Below, in pieces: positions 16,692 to 25,462 of a DNA stretch of 52,515 nucleotides. Origin of the DNA: JALHTV01 sp049510055 (GTDB taxonomy: Bacteria; Planctomycetota; Phycisphaerae; SM23-33); contig JBEKZI010000005.1 in assembly GCA_049510055.1 (NCBI GenBank), positions 1-52,515 of the forward strand, in the 5' to 3' direction. The notes under the pieces were generated by a model. The model had not been told where the DNA came from. It saw only the letters and a program-made list of their open reading frames with translations, and did not search any database. Position 1 is the stretch's first letter. Every line of letters begins with the position of its first letter. A program made the position numbers and the translations under genes.

Positions 16692-17863
16692 GGGGCCCCC
16701 TGGGGTTCTGGAATGGCCTGGACCGAGCGGGGCATGGAACAGAGCACCACGGCGCCCCGGCCGCGACGGGATCGCACCTTAAGTGTCCCATTCATCACGC
16801 TGGCACGGTATTTCATGATGCGCATGCCCATGCCTTGCTTGTTCGCCTGCCTGCCCATGCCAACGCCGTCGTCCCGCACCTCCAGGAATACTTGGGCGCC
16901 GCGGCCCTTCAACGTGATCCGAATGTGCTTGGCCCGGGAATGCTTGACGGCGTTGTTCGCCGCCTCCTGGGCGATGCGGTAAAGGTGCATGGCCAACATG
17001 GCGTCTTCAATCTCGACGCTCTTGTCACACCGGCACTCGCACACAATCCCGCTCTGGGCCTGAACGGTCTTGGCCAGTTCGACCAAGCCGGCGACCAGCC
17101 CCCCCTGCCCCAGCCCCACGGGGTTCAGACCCTTGGAGATCGCGCGGACCTGCTCAACCGCGTTCTTGGCCAAAGCGACCATCTGGGCGGCCAGGTCGAC
17201 TTTTTCGGGCAAGGCGGTCCTAAGCACCGCCGCGACGCCCTCGGCTAAAAGGCTCAAGCCGGTAAGATTCTGCCCCAGCGAGTCGTGCAGGTCGCGGCCC
17301 AGGCGATGCTGCTCACTCTCGGTCGCTCGGAGGACTTCCCGTTCGGCGCGGCGAAGTTCTTCTTCCGTAGCCAGGCGCTGGAGAATTTCCTCCTGAAGCT
17401 CGTCCAGGGCCCGTCGCAGTTCGGCCGTACGCTCCTGAACCTTCCGTTCCAATTCATCGTTGGCTTGCTGCAAGGCCAGGTGGGTCTGCTTGCGATCAAT
17501 GGCATAGCGGACCGCCCGCAAGATTGTCGGGCGGTCGGCGGCGCCCTTGAACAGGTAGTCTTGGGCTCCTTGCCGAATCGCCTGAAGGGCCGTCTGCTCG
17601 TCCGAAACGCCGGTCATGACCACGATGGGCAGCGCGGGTAAGGCCTCGTTGGCCAGGGCGATGGTCCCCAGGCCGCTGGAATCGGGCAACGTCAAGTCCA
17701 ACAGCACCGCGTTGAACCGGTCTTGCTGCGCCGCGGCCACCCCTTCAGCCAGGCTGGCCACGCAGGTCAAATGCAGATGGGAATCTCCAGCCAGGGTGTC
17801 CTTCAGCAGTGCCACGTCGCCGGGGTTATCTTCGATCACCAAAATCTTCAGGTCGTCGGGCAT
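16688..17863 (-). CDS. receiver domain-histidine kinase (HisKA_3 type)
   Basis: 391-residue soluble protein. An N-terminal receiver (1-120, Asp56 in LLDLTLPDS) is followed by a coiled coil (about 125-180), a HisKA_3 dimerisation domain with phospho-acceptor His193 in GRDLHDSLGQ, and a HATPase_c domain with N-box EAANNAVKHS and G-box DDGVGMG. HisKA_3 kinases pair with NarL-type regulators, and this gene overlaps one by ATGA. The N-terminal receiver probably accepts phosphate from another kinase, for example the one at 18293-20860. Confidence 0.93.
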   Translation of the reverse strand: MPDDLKILVIEDNPGDVALLKDTLAGDSHLHLTCVASLAEGVAAAQQDRFNAVLLDLTLPDSSGLGTIALANEALPALPIVVMTGVSDEQTALQAIRQGAQDYLFKGAADRPTILRAVRYAIDRKQTHLALQQANDELERKVQERTAELRRALDELQEEILQRLATEEELRRAEREVLRATESEQHRLGRDLHDSLGQNLTGLSLLAEGVAAVLRTALPEKVDLAAQMVALAKNAVEQVRAISKGLNPVGLGQGGLVAGLVELAKTVQAQSGIVCECRCDKSVEIEDAMLAMHLYRIAQEAANNAVKHSRAKHIRITLKGRGAQVFLEVRDDGVGMGRQANKQGMGMRIMKYRASVMNGTLKVRSRRGRGAVVLCSMPRSVQAIPEPQGAP

Positions 17864-17870
17864 GTAAAGT

Positions 17871-18296
17871 TTACTTTCGGCTTCTGGCGAACCGGTCGAA
17901 GCGTTTCATGATGTCGATCAGCTCGTGCGTCAACGGCGTCTTGGCGGCGAACATGCTGCGCAGGCCGGGATAACGCTGGCAGATGTCGCTGGAGGATCGC
18001 GAGGTGGTCAAGACGGCCACGGGCACGTCCTTCAGCTCGGGCGAGGCCTCCATCTCCGCCATGACTTCCTGGCCCGGCTTGCCGGGAAGGTTCAGGTCCA
18101 GGATCACCAGGTCGGGGCGGGGACTGCCGCTGAACTGGCCGCGACGGTAAAGAAAATCCATCGCCTTGATGCCTGTGTCCACCACGTGCAGGTCGTACGA
18201 ACAACCGGCCTCCTCTAACGCCTCGCGGACCATGTACACGTCGCCGGCGTTGTCCTCCACCAGGAGGACCGTCAATAGGTCAGCTCTTGCAATCAC
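17871..18296 (-). CDS. single-domain response regulator
   Basis: 141-residue receiver-only protein of the CheY/Rcp1 type. Acidic residues E14/D15, phospho-acceptor Asp67 (LVILDLNLPGKPG) and the TTS and K switch positions are visible. The GTG start at 18296 follows AAGGAGAG and overlaps the stop of the large kinase as GTGA; a longer frame upstream lies in the kinase reading region and is rejected. Rcp1-like receivers often serve phytochrome-like kinases with GAF domains, which fits the upstream gene. Confidence 0.9.
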   Translation of the reverse strand: MIARADLLTVLLVEDNAGDVYMVREALEEAGCSYDLHVVDTGIKAMDFLYRRGQFSGSPRPDLVILDLNLPGKPGQEVMAEMEASPELKDVPVAVLTTSRSSSDICQRYPGLRSMFAAKTPLTHELIDIMKRFDRFARSRK

Positions 18297-20860
18297 GGTG
18301 TTATCTCTCCTTCCTTGACGTCCATGGCTTCCGCCGGCCGACGGGCTCCCGCCGCCGGCAGCGTGAACACAAAGGTCGAGCCATGACCTTGTTTCGCTTC
18401 TACCCAAATTCTACCCCCGTGGCGCTCGACAATCTTGCGGCAGATGGGCAGACCCATGCCGGTGCCGGGGTACTTGTCCTGCGTGTGCAGCCGCTGGAAG
18501 ATCTGGAAAATGCGTTCCGTTTGATTCTCCGGAATGCCGATGCCGTTGTCGCGAACATGGAACACCCAGTCGTCGCCGTCGCGCCGCGCCGTCACGCGAA
18601 CTTCCGGCGGCACGTCGGGCCGGCGGAACTTGACGGCGTTGCCGATGAGGTTCTGGAAGAGCTGCACCAGTGGCACCGGATCGCCCTCGATGGTAGGCAG
18701 ATCGTCGCAGGTGACCTGCGCCCCACTCTCCCGGATGCTGACGATGCAATTGGTCTTGGCCTGCTCGAAAACGGCCTTCATGTCGGTGGCGGCCGGTTGC
18801 CTGGGCCGCATCTGAACGCGGGAGTATTCCAGCAGATCCTGCACCAGATGCGACATCCGCTGGGCGCCGTTGACCGCAAAGCCGATGTACTCCCGCGATT
18901 TATCGTCCAGGGATACGTTCTGCCGCTTCTGGAGGCGTTCCATGAACCCGCTGACCATCCGCAGCGGCTCCTGGAGGTCGTGGCTGGCGATGTAGGCGAA
19001 CTGCTCCAGCTCTTTGTTGGAGCGCTTCAGTTCCCCCGCCGTCCGCTCCAGTGCCGCCGTCCGCTGCCGGACCAGTTCCTCCAGGTGCTCCCGGTGGCGG
19101 TCCAGCTCCGCCTCGGCGTTGAAACGGTAGATGGCCTCGCCGATCAGGAGCGACATCGACTCGATGAATTCCACGGCCGGCTGCGGAACCATTCCCTTGC
19201 GCCGGTCCGCCAGATGGATGACCCCCAACGTCCGGTCGCGGTACCGGATCGGCACCACGGCCAAGGAGGCAAAACCGACCTCGATGCAATAGCCTCGATA
19301 GGCCCCCCTCGCCTGCGGGGCCAGGTGCTGCACGAAATCCAAGGTGTCTTCGCAACGGAACGACCCGCCGCGCGTGCGGAGCGGCCGGTCGGAATCCACC
19401 ACCTCCCCCGTCGCGGCGCGGATGCAGAAACACGCGTCGTGCTTCAGCGACAAGTTATTCTCGTGACGGAAGAACTCGTCGTCAAAACCGATCTGCGATT
19501 CATAAGACAATCGGCCGTCGGCATCCGCCACACGGATTCCCACGCATTGGCACTCGCTCCAATTCCGAATGACCTCCACCGCGGCGTCCAGGTACTCCTT
19601 GCGGGAGTGCTTCTTGGCGAACAGTTCCAGCAGCGCATTCGTGATACTTTGGCGGCGCTCGGCGGCCTTGCGCTCGGTGATGTCGCGGGCGGCCGCGAAG
19701 ACGCCCTGCACTTTTCCGGCCTCGTCCTGGTACACGGTGGCGTTGTACAGCACGTCCACCGTGCGGCCGGAGGTGTGCCGAACCGTCAGGGGATAATCCC
19801 GAAGCAGTCCCTTGGAAATAACCGTCTGGTATCCTTCTCGCGCCTTATCCGGCTCGGTGAAGTAGTTGGAGAAATCGCTGCCGACGAGCTGCTCTCGCGG
19901 CAGACCGGAGACCTGCTCGGTGGCCTTGTTCACGTCGGTGATCTTGCCTTCCGGGCTGATGGTGACCAGCGGATCGAGGCTGGCTTCGATAAGGCCGCGG
20001 GCGTAGAGCGACGCGCGGCGCAATTCCGTCTCCGCCCGCCTACGCTCGACAATCTCCGCACTGAGCTTTTTATTGACCTCCAGAAGTTCGGCGGTGCGTC
20101 CCCGAACGCGCTGCTCCAATTCTTCCTTGGCCTGCCGCAGGGCCTCCTCGGCCTGTTTGCGCGACGTGATGTCCACCCCATAGATGCGGATGCGTTGAGT
20201 TTCCGGTACAAAATGTATCGTTTGATAGCACCATCGCCCGCCTAGGGTTACCTCGCGGTCGGTAAAACTCACGCCCGCTTCACGACATGCCTTGACCAGC
20301 GATTCCCAATTCGCCAACCAGGGATGATCGGGGCCCCGTTGCAGAAGATCCGGGAACAGCCGCTGGGCTGCGGCGTTGGCGAAACACACGTGCCCCTCCA
20401 AGTCCGCTTCGACGATAGGCTGCGGGTTAAGCATCGGGAATGAAGCCAACCGGCCGGCTTCTTCTTCCGCGTGCTTGCGCTCGGCGATCTCCCGTTCCAA
20501 TTCACGTTGCCGGACCAGCACACGCTCGCGGGCCTTGTGCATCGCATGACTGAAGAAGGTGATGGCCAAACTGACCACGAAGTAGCTGCCCAATTCCAGA
20601 ATGTCGCCAACCGTTCCAATCCCCAGCAGGTAGTGAGGGGTGACAAAGAACCAGTCCACCGCCAGATAGCCCAAGACCGTGCACAGCAAGGCCGGTCCCA
20701 AACCGCCAAACCAGGCCACCACCGTGACGGCTACGAAGAACGTGAAATAGGGCAGGCGATCGTGGAGGTAGGGATCTACCGCCATGCGTGCCAGCAGCGC
20801 CAGGACCACGCCGACCACGGCCGCACCGTAACGCACCACTGCCGATTGCATACGGTTCAT
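18293..20860 (-). CDS. membrane sensor histidine kinase (DUF4118-PAS-PAS-GAF-HisKA-HATPase)
   Basis: 855-residue sensor kinase. The N-terminus has about four membrane helices of the KdpD-like DUF4118 type (about 8-115), then coiled coil, PAS (about 145-235), PAS (about 285-400), GAF (about 415-585), HisKA with His627 in IASHDLQEPLRM, and HATPase_c (about 720-845, DNGIGIP and GTGMGLPICRKIVERHGG). ATG 20860 is chosen because AGGAAGG lies 8 bases upstream; the longer frame to 20959 lacks such a site. It heads a four-gene signalling operon ending in the NarL regulator. The HDLQEPL motif is shared with phytochrome-like kinases, but no bilin Cys is evident. Confidence 0.93.
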   Translation of the reverse strand: MNRMQSAVVRYGAAVVGVVLALLARMAVDPYLHDRLPYFTFFVAVTVVAWFGGLGPALLCTVLGYLAVDWFFVTPHYLLGIGTVGDILELGSYFVVSLAITFFSHAMHKARERVLVRQRELEREIAERKHAEEEAGRLASFPMLNPQPIVEADLEGHVCFANAAAQRLFPDLLQRGPDHPWLANWESLVKACREAGVSFTDREVTLGGRWCYQTIHFVPETQRIRIYGVDITSRKQAEEALRQAKEELEQRVRGRTAELLEVNKKLSAEIVERRRAETELRRASLYARGLIEASLDPLVTISPEGKITDVNKATEQVSGLPREQLVGSDFSNYFTEPDKAREGYQTVISKGLLRDYPLTVRHTSGRTVDVLYNATVYQDEAGKVQGVFAAARDITERKAAERRQSITNALLELFAKKHSRKEYLDAAVEVIRNWSECQCVGIRVADADGRLSYESQIGFDDEFFRHENNLSLKHDACFCIRAATGEVVDSDRPLRTRGGSFRCEDTLDFVQHLAPQARGAYRGYCIEVGFASLAVVPIRYRDRTLGVIHLADRRKGMVPQPAVEFIESMSLLIGEAIYRFNAEAELDRHREHLEELVRQRTAALERTAGELKRSNKELEQFAYIASHDLQEPLRMVSGFMERLQKRQNVSLDDKSREYIGFAVNGAQRMSHLVQDLLEYSRVQMRPRQPAATDMKAVFEQAKTNCIVSIRESGAQVTCDDLPTIEGDPVPLVQLFQNLIGNAVKFRRPDVPPEVRVTARRDGDDWVFHVRDNGIGIPENQTERIFQIFQRLHTQDKYPGTGMGLPICRKIVERHGGRIWVEAKQGHGSTFVFTLPAAGARRPAEAMDVKEGEITP

Positions 20861-21028
20861 GTGCAGGACCTTCCTGTATTCGCCATTCGGACCGTCCCGG
20901 GGCGATGAATCCTTCGCCTCCCGGGGCAACCGCAAACCGATTTGCCGAAAGACCGCCAAAGAATCGTAACTTCATAACGATACCATGTTTCTCGGCGAAT
21001 CCTATCGGGGCCGGCCCCTATGAAAATA

Positions 21029-21043
21029 TAGGGGATTCCCCTA
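21029..21043. promoter_or_regulatory. candidate operator TAGGGG-ATT-CCCCTA
   Basis: Perfect 15-bp odd palindrome about 170 bases upstream of the sensor-kinase start. It overlaps a second hairpin, CCCCTAT-N6-ATAGGGG (21015-21034), so the two are mutually exclusive as cruciform or RNA folds. It resembles the box at 15925-15941 upstream of the glycogen-binding gene. Confidence 0.4.
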
Positions 21044-21091
21044 GGCTTTTCGCCGAATTCGCCGGATGCGATGCGCCCCGGACGCCGCGTT

Positions 21092-21772
21092 CTAGACGCC
21101 GGCTTGCGGGGCGGAGGGCGGCTGCGGTGCGCGGCGTCCGCGCCGCCAGAGTCCGTAGATTCCCACGCCCAGGAACGTCAACCCCAACAGGCCGATGATC
21201 AGTTGCAGCAGATGGGTGCGGACCCACGGAATCCGCCCGCAGTAGTAGCCCAAGGTCAGGTGGAACACCGTCCAAATCATGCAGCCGACGGCATTGTAGA
21301 ACAGGAACTTGGGGTAGCTCATCACGCCCATGCCGGCCAGCGTCGGGGCCACGGCACGGAGGAAGGGCACGAACCGGCACAGAAGAAGCGTCACGGCGCC
21401 GTACCGCTCGTAATAAGCGTGGACTCGCTTCAGGCGATGGTGATCCGGGGAGTCTTGCCGCAGTTTGTGGTGGGGAAAGATCAAAATCAGCACGAAGCCC
21501 GCCAGGTAGTTGAGCGTGTCGCCGGCGACGGCCGCTGGGACAAGCAGCAGCACCAACCAGCCGAAGTTCAGCGAGCCCTTGGCCGCGTAGGCGCCTGCGG
21601 CCAGCAGCAGCGTTGCGCCCGGCAGAAACGCCGTGAACAGCGAAAAAGACTCCACGAAGATGACCGCGAAGAGGATCAGGTAGGCCCACGTGTGGTAGGT
21701 CTGAATGATCTCGCCAAGACGCTGGTCCAGTCGTCCGAAGAATTCCCAGGAGATGGCAGCAATCATGAGCAC
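21092..21772 (-). CDS. DedA-family membrane protein
   Basis: 226-residue integral membrane protein of the DedA/SNARE-associated (VTT) family. The hallmarks are FVESFSLFTAFLPGATLLLAAG near the N-terminus and the re-entrant region RYGAVTLLLCRFVPFLRAVAPTLAGMG (about 123-149) with F-x-R-x3-P-x3-R-like residues. Members flip or transport lipids such as undecaprenyl phosphate or phosphatidylethanolamine and support proton-motive-force homeostasis. The GTG at 21772 follows GGAGGT at 7 bases and is preferred over the ATG at 21766. It is downstream of the hydrogenase operon with a gap of about 109 bases. Confidence 0.88.
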   Translation of the reverse strand: MLMIAAISWEFFGRLDQRLGEIIQTYHTWAYLILFAVIFVESFSLFTAFLPGATLLLAAGAYAAKGSLNFGWLVLLLVPAAVAGDTLNYLAGFVLILIFPHHKLRQDSPDHHRLKRVHAYYERYGAVTLLLCRFVPFLRAVAPTLAGMGVMSYPKFLFYNAVGCMIWTVFHLTLGYYCGRIPWVRTHLLQLIIGLLGLTFLGVGIYGLWRRGRRAPQPPSAPQAGV

Positions 21773-21880
21773 CGGACGGACCTCCGTGGCCTGTAAGGGA
21801 TCCTTGGGCCCCGTGCAAGCCAAGGTAGTCGCACGCGATTGAGGGAACGGCACACCCGAACGTCACACGTCGGAGGAATC

Positions 21881-22414
21881 CTAACGCTTCGCGGTGGATT
21901 TCTCCAGCCCTTGCAGGATTCCCCCGGCCACCGCGGCGGCGGCGGCTGAGACTTCCGGAGAGCACGACTGGCCCCACTCCCAGCGGGCCGGCTGAATGGC
22001 CACGACCGTAATCCGGCAGTCCAGGGACGTGCGGAGATACTCCGTCAGGACGTTGAGGGGCAGGTTGTGCGTCGAGAAGGAGCCGGCATCGGCGATGGTC
22101 CGCGGGTCGATGACCTTCACACTTCCGGGGGCCAGGCCCATCTCCGCGGCGTCGATCACGATCACGTGGCTTGGCCGGAAGGCCTTGATCGGGCCGGTCA
22201 GGTTCTCCGGCGCCGTCCCGCCGAGGAATATCTTCAGCTTGGGGAGTTTGGTCTTAGCGGCCAGGGAACGTTTCAGGGCCTCGGCGGCGAGCAATCCAGC
22301 GGCGTCGTCGCCGCGGAGCTCCGCCCCCACCGCTAGGACGGCGACGCGCTTAGCTCCCTGAAGATTTGTTCGCAGCTTCCGGACCAGGCTTGGAGGGCTG
22401 GGGCGCTTGGGCAT
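21881..22414 (-). CDS. hycI: hydrogenase maturation protease (HycI/HyaD family)
   Basis: 177-residue endopeptidase that removes the C-terminal extension of the hydrogenase large subunit after nickel insertion. The hallmark GxxxRGDDAAG (30-40, with metal-sensing D36/D37) and VIVIDAAEMG near 90 are present. It overlaps the ferredoxin-like gene by 65 bases; no usable start lies further in, so the overlap seems real. Its target is almost certainly the large subunit at 23740-24975, which keeps a 47-residue tail beyond its nickel motif. Confidence 0.88.
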   Translation of the reverse strand: MPKRPSPPSLVRKLRTNLQGAKRVAVLAVGAELRGDDAAGLLAAEALKRSLAAKTKLPKLKIFLGGTAPENLTGPIKAFRPSHVIVIDAAEMGLAPGSVKVIDPRTIADAGSFSTHNLPLNVLTEYLRTSLDCRITVVAIQPARWEWGQSCSPEVSAAAAAVAGGILQGLEKSTAKR

Positions 22415-22781
22415 GGGTCTCCGTCGGCGGGGCGCCTTGGGTGGTCTTGAGCTTGCCGCGGTCCAGTTGGGCCAGCTCGAATTCTTCGGTCATCTCCAGC
22501 GCCATCTTGGGGCAGGAGTCCACGCACTGGCCGCAGGAAATGCAGCGGCCCAGGTCGATGTCGGCCTCGAACTTCTTGGGGGCGACCGTGCGAATCACGA
22601 TGGCGTCCGTGGGGCAATCCTTCATGCACAGCCGGCAGCCGATGCACCGTTCGGCGTAGAATCGCAGGCGGCCACGGAACTGAGCCGGCATGTGCACCTT
22701 GACGTACGGATAGAGCACGGTCGCCGGCTTCCGCACGGCGCTCCGCAGCACCTCCCGGAGCATTTTGCCGGGTTTTTTCAT
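22350..22781 (-). CDS. 2x[4Fe-4S] ferredoxin-like hydrogenase subunit (NuoI/HycF-like)
   Basis: 143-residue subunit with two CxxCxxCxxxC clusters: Cys46, 49, 52, 56 and Cys80, 83, 86, 90. It should relay electrons between a soluble donor and the small subunit. The ATG at 22781 (MKKPGKMLRE) matches family length; the longer frame upstream overlaps the membrane subunit and is rejected. It overlaps the nuoH-like gene by 4 bases. The last 40 residues are a Pro/Ala-rich tail that lies over the start of the protease gene. Confidence 0.92.
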   Translation of the reverse strand: MKKPGKMLREVLRSAVRKPATVLYPYVKVHMPAQFRGRLRFYAERCIGCRLCMKDCPTDAIVIRTVAPKKFEADIDLGRCISCGQCVDSCPKMALEMTEEFELAQLDRGKLKTTQGAPPTETHAQAPQPSKPGPEAANKSSGS

Positions 22782-23740
22782 TTCAAAAGTCCCTTCGCCA
22801 CCAGGTCCACGACCACTTGCGCCAGCGCCACCGGCGCGGCGATCTGCCAGCAGAAGTTGATCATCTGGTCCAGCCGCAGCCGGGCCATCACGGTTCGCAG
22901 GACCGACAGCACGCACACGACGGCCAGGACCTTGGCGGCGTACAGGCCGAAGCCCGCCGCGCCGCCCCAGGCCGCCCCCAGCCGCTGCGGCAGGTCCAGC
23001 CCGAAGGGCAAAAACACGGCCGCGATGAGGGTCGCGCCGACGACCATCTCGACGTCGAGGGTCAGCCGGAACATCGCCAGCAGCCGGCCGCTGTATTCCG
23101 TGAAGCTCCCGGCCACGATTTCGGTCTCGGCCTCGGGGATGTCAAACGGCACGCGCTCCAGCTTGCCCAGCATCGCCACCAGGCACACGCCCAGCCCCGC
23201 CACGTTCAGCAGCATCCGCGCGGGGTGCTGGTGGTAGTACTGCGTCATCGAGCTGAGCGACCAGGTGTCGGCCAGCAGCGCCGGGGCCAGGATGCACAGG
23301 AACAGCGGAATCTCGTAGGCGAACAGCTGGATCACCGACCGCGCCGCCCCGATCATCGAATACAGCGAGCGGGAGTACCACCCGCCCAGGAAGAACGTGA
23401 CCGTCGGGATCGTCAGCAGGTACAGCACCAGGATGAGGTCGCCTTCGAACGCGTAGGGCGCCCGCCGGCCCCACAGCGGAATGTACAGGAATGCCGTCGC
23501 CGCCGCCGCCAAGGCCACCAGCGGGACAAACTTGAAGATGCCCGTGTCGGCCTGCTGGGGGATGATCTCTTCCTTGGCCGACAGCTTGATCAGGTCCGCC
23601 AGCGGCTGGAACCACGGCGGCCCGATGCGATGCTGAAGGCGGGCGTACAGTTTGCGGTCCACGTATTCCGCCAGCAGCGAGAAGACTATGAGGAACGCCA
23701 GGCCCGGAAAGACCAGCATGTAAAACAGGTCCGAACCCAT
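22778..23740 (-). CDS. membrane subunit of [NiFe] hydrogenase, NuoH/EchB/HycD-like
   Basis: 320-residue integral membrane protein with about eight helices. The conserved quinone-site or Q-like loop features of the family are visible: RKLYARLQHRIGPPWFQPLADLIKL (about 27-51) and FDIPEAETEIVAGSFTEYSG (about 195-214, with the conserved Glu residues). It docks the hydrogenase arm to the proton-pumping arm. The ATG at 23740 shares one base with the stop of the large-subunit gene (TGATG), indicating translational coupling. Confidence 0.94.
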   Translation of the reverse strand: MGSDLFYMLVFPGLAFLIVFSLLAEYVDRKLYARLQHRIGPPWFQPLADLIKLSAKEEIIPQQADTGIFKFVPLVALAAAATAFLYIPLWGRRAPYAFEGDLILVLYLLTIPTVTFFLGGWYSRSLYSMIGAARSVIQLFAYEIPLFLCILAPALLADTWSLSSMTQYYHQHPARMLLNVAGLGVCLVAMLGKLERVPFDIPEAETEIVAGSFTEYSGRLLAMFRLTLDVEMVVGATLIAAVFLPFGLDLPQRLGAAWGGAAGFGLYAAKVLAVVCVLSVLRTVMARLRLDQMINFCWQIAAPVALAQVVVDLVAKGLLK

Positions 23741-24975
23741 CAGGCGTCCTCCCCGCGGCGGAAGGTCTTGTTCAACTCCGTAAAATCGATTCCATGGTGC
23801 TGGTACCAGTGGATGCTGTACTCGCGCAGCTGCTGCCAGAACAGCACGCCGCTGCCACCCCGGTCGTCGGCGATGGAAATGAGGCGGTCGGTGCACGAGA
23901 AGCACGGGTCGATGGCGGCTACGACGATGGGCATGTCCGCCAGGTACCGGTCTTCGAGCATCTTGGAGACGGCCTGGACGTTGGCCAGCGTCGGGGCCCG
24001 CACCTTCACGCGTTCGGGCTTGTCGGTGCCGTTGGCGCGGACGTAGTGCACGTCCTCGCCGCGCGGGGCCTCGTAGCGGCTGAGGGCCTCCCCCGCCTGT
24101 ACTTTGCGCGGGGCCTTGACGGCGATCGGGCCGTCCGGCAGGTTCTTCAGCACGAAGCGGACGATCTTGTAGGACTCCATCAGCTCCCCGACCCGCACGA
24201 GCGTCCGGCCGTAGACGTCGTTGCAGTCGCTGGTGATAACCTCGAAGGGGATTTCGCCGTAGGCGGCGTAGGGGTCGTCCTTGCGGACGTCGCGCGGGAT
24301 GCTGGAGGCCCGGCCGGTGGGGCCGACGGCGCCCAGCCGCAGCGCGTCCTCGTGCGACAGCACGCCGACGTTGCGGAGACGCTTGATCAACGTCACCTCC
24401 TCGGTGGCGACGCCGATGTAGTACTTGGTCCGCTCCTCCAGGGCGTCAATGCCCTTGAGCACCTCGGCCTTCTGCGCGTCGGTGATGTCCCGCCGCACGC
24501 CGCCGAAGGTATTGATACTGTAGTTGACGCGGTTGCCCGTCAGCGCGGCCAGCAGGTCCATCACGATCTCGCGGTCGCGCCAGGTGTACATCAGCAGCGT
24601 GTCGAAGCCGACCTCGTGCCCCGCCACGCCCAGCCACAGCAGGTGGCTGTGAATCCGCTCCAGCTCGGAAATCAACACGCGGATGTAGAGGGCCCGCTTG
24701 GGCACCTCCAGGCCGGCGATTTCCTCCACGGCCTGGACGAAGCAGGTCGCGTGCGAGTGCGAGCAGATGCCGCAGATTCGCTCCGTCAGGTACAGGGCGC
24801 GGACGTACGTGCGGCCTTCGCAGGCCTTCTCGATGCCGCGATGGTTGTAGCCCAGCCGCACGCCCATCTGGAGAATCTTCTCGCCCTGGAGGGTCAACGT
24901 GAAGCTGGTAGGCTCCTTCAAGGCCGGGTGCTGCGGGCCGATAGGTATCTGAACGTGCTCGTCGCCGTTATGCAT
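23740..24975 (-). CDS. group 4 [NiFe] hydrogenase large subunit (NuoD-like)
   Basis: 411-residue catalytic subunit. Both nickel-binding motifs are intact: L1 RICGICSHSH with Cys68/Cys71 and L2 DPCFSCTDR with Cys358/Cys361. True NuoD of complex I lacks these cysteines, so this is a hydrogenase (H+ + e- to H2, reversible). A 47-residue tail follows Arg364; in the family this tail is cleaved by a HycI-type protease, present downstream. ATG 24975 follows AGGAGG at 6 bases; the frame upstream is rejected. It overlaps the nuoC-like gene by 8 bases. Confidence 0.95.
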   Translation of the reverse strand: MHNGDEHVQIPIGPQHPALKEPTSFTLTLQGEKILQMGVRLGYNHRGIEKACEGRTYVRALYLTERICGICSHSHATCFVQAVEEIAGLEVPKRALYIRVLISELERIHSHLLWLGVAGHEVGFDTLLMYTWRDREIVMDLLAALTGNRVNYSINTFGGVRRDITDAQKAEVLKGIDALEERTKYYIGVATEEVTLIKRLRNVGVLSHEDALRLGAVGPTGRASSIPRDVRKDDPYAAYGEIPFEVITSDCNDVYGRTLVRVGELMESYKIVRFVLKNLPDGPIAVKAPRKVQAGEALSRYEAPRGEDVHYVRANGTDKPERVKVRAPTLANVQAVSKMLEDRYLADMPIVVAAIDPCFSCTDRLISIADDRGGSGVLFWQQLREYSIHWYQHHGIDFTELNKTFRRGEDA

Positions 24976-25453
24976 GGGGTTCCTCCTGGGATGGTCCCTC
25001 GCTGCCCTCGGACGGCTTCCAGTCTTTGCGGAGGGGGTACTGCCCGTCGGGCCAGTTGTCCGGCAGCGGATAGCGAGGCCCCGGCGGCAGGCCCTCCACG
25101 CGCATGCCAAGCAGGTCCACCATCTCGCGCTCGTACATCTCCGCGGCGGGGAAATAGCTCGTGACCGTCTTGAGAACGGGCTGGTCCTTCGGCACGGAGG
25201 TGCTGAGGTTCAGCACCACGCCGCTGGGCCGCGCCAGATGGTAGATCGTCTCAAAACACGTCCCGCCGTCCAGGCCGCTGATGGTGCACAGCATGGAAAA
25301 GCCCATCCGTCGGACCGCGTGGTCGAAGACTTCCGAAAATCGCTCGTAGGGAACCTGGGCGAAGACCCGCCGGGCCCGCGGGACACGGACGTTGCTGACG
25401 GCCTGCGGGAACGTCTTAAGCAATTCTGCTTGTACCGAAAGAGATTCTTCCAT
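24968..25453 (-). CDS. 30-kDa-subunit-like hydrogenase protein (NuoC/EchD-like)
   Basis: 161-residue protein of the complex I 30-kDa family. The fold is indicated by RMGFSMLCTISGLDGG (about 48-63), FETIYHLA and the C-terminal signature EREMVDLLGMRVEGLPPGPRYPLPDNWPDGQYPLRKDW. It helps hold large and small subunits together and carries no cofactor. It is followed by an 8-base overlap with the large-subunit gene. Confidence 0.92.
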   Translation of the reverse strand: MEESLSVQAELLKTFPQAVSNVRVPRARRVFAQVPYERFSEVFDHAVRRMGFSMLCTISGLDGGTCFETIYHLARPSGVVLNLSTSVPKDQPVLKTVTSYFPAAEMYEREMVDLLGMRVEGLPPGPRYPLPDNWPDGQYPLRKDWKPSEGSEGPSQEEPHA

Positions 25454-25462
25454 AGTGGCTTC

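Noticed and set aside
18287..20245. Long plus-strand frame of 652 residues
   Set aside because: Antisense shadow of the sensor kinase gene; no domain pattern, His/Gln/Arg-rich composition typical of GC-rich antisense.
23794..25164. Plus-strand frame of 456 residues
   Set aside because: Antisense to the hydrogenase large-subunit gene.
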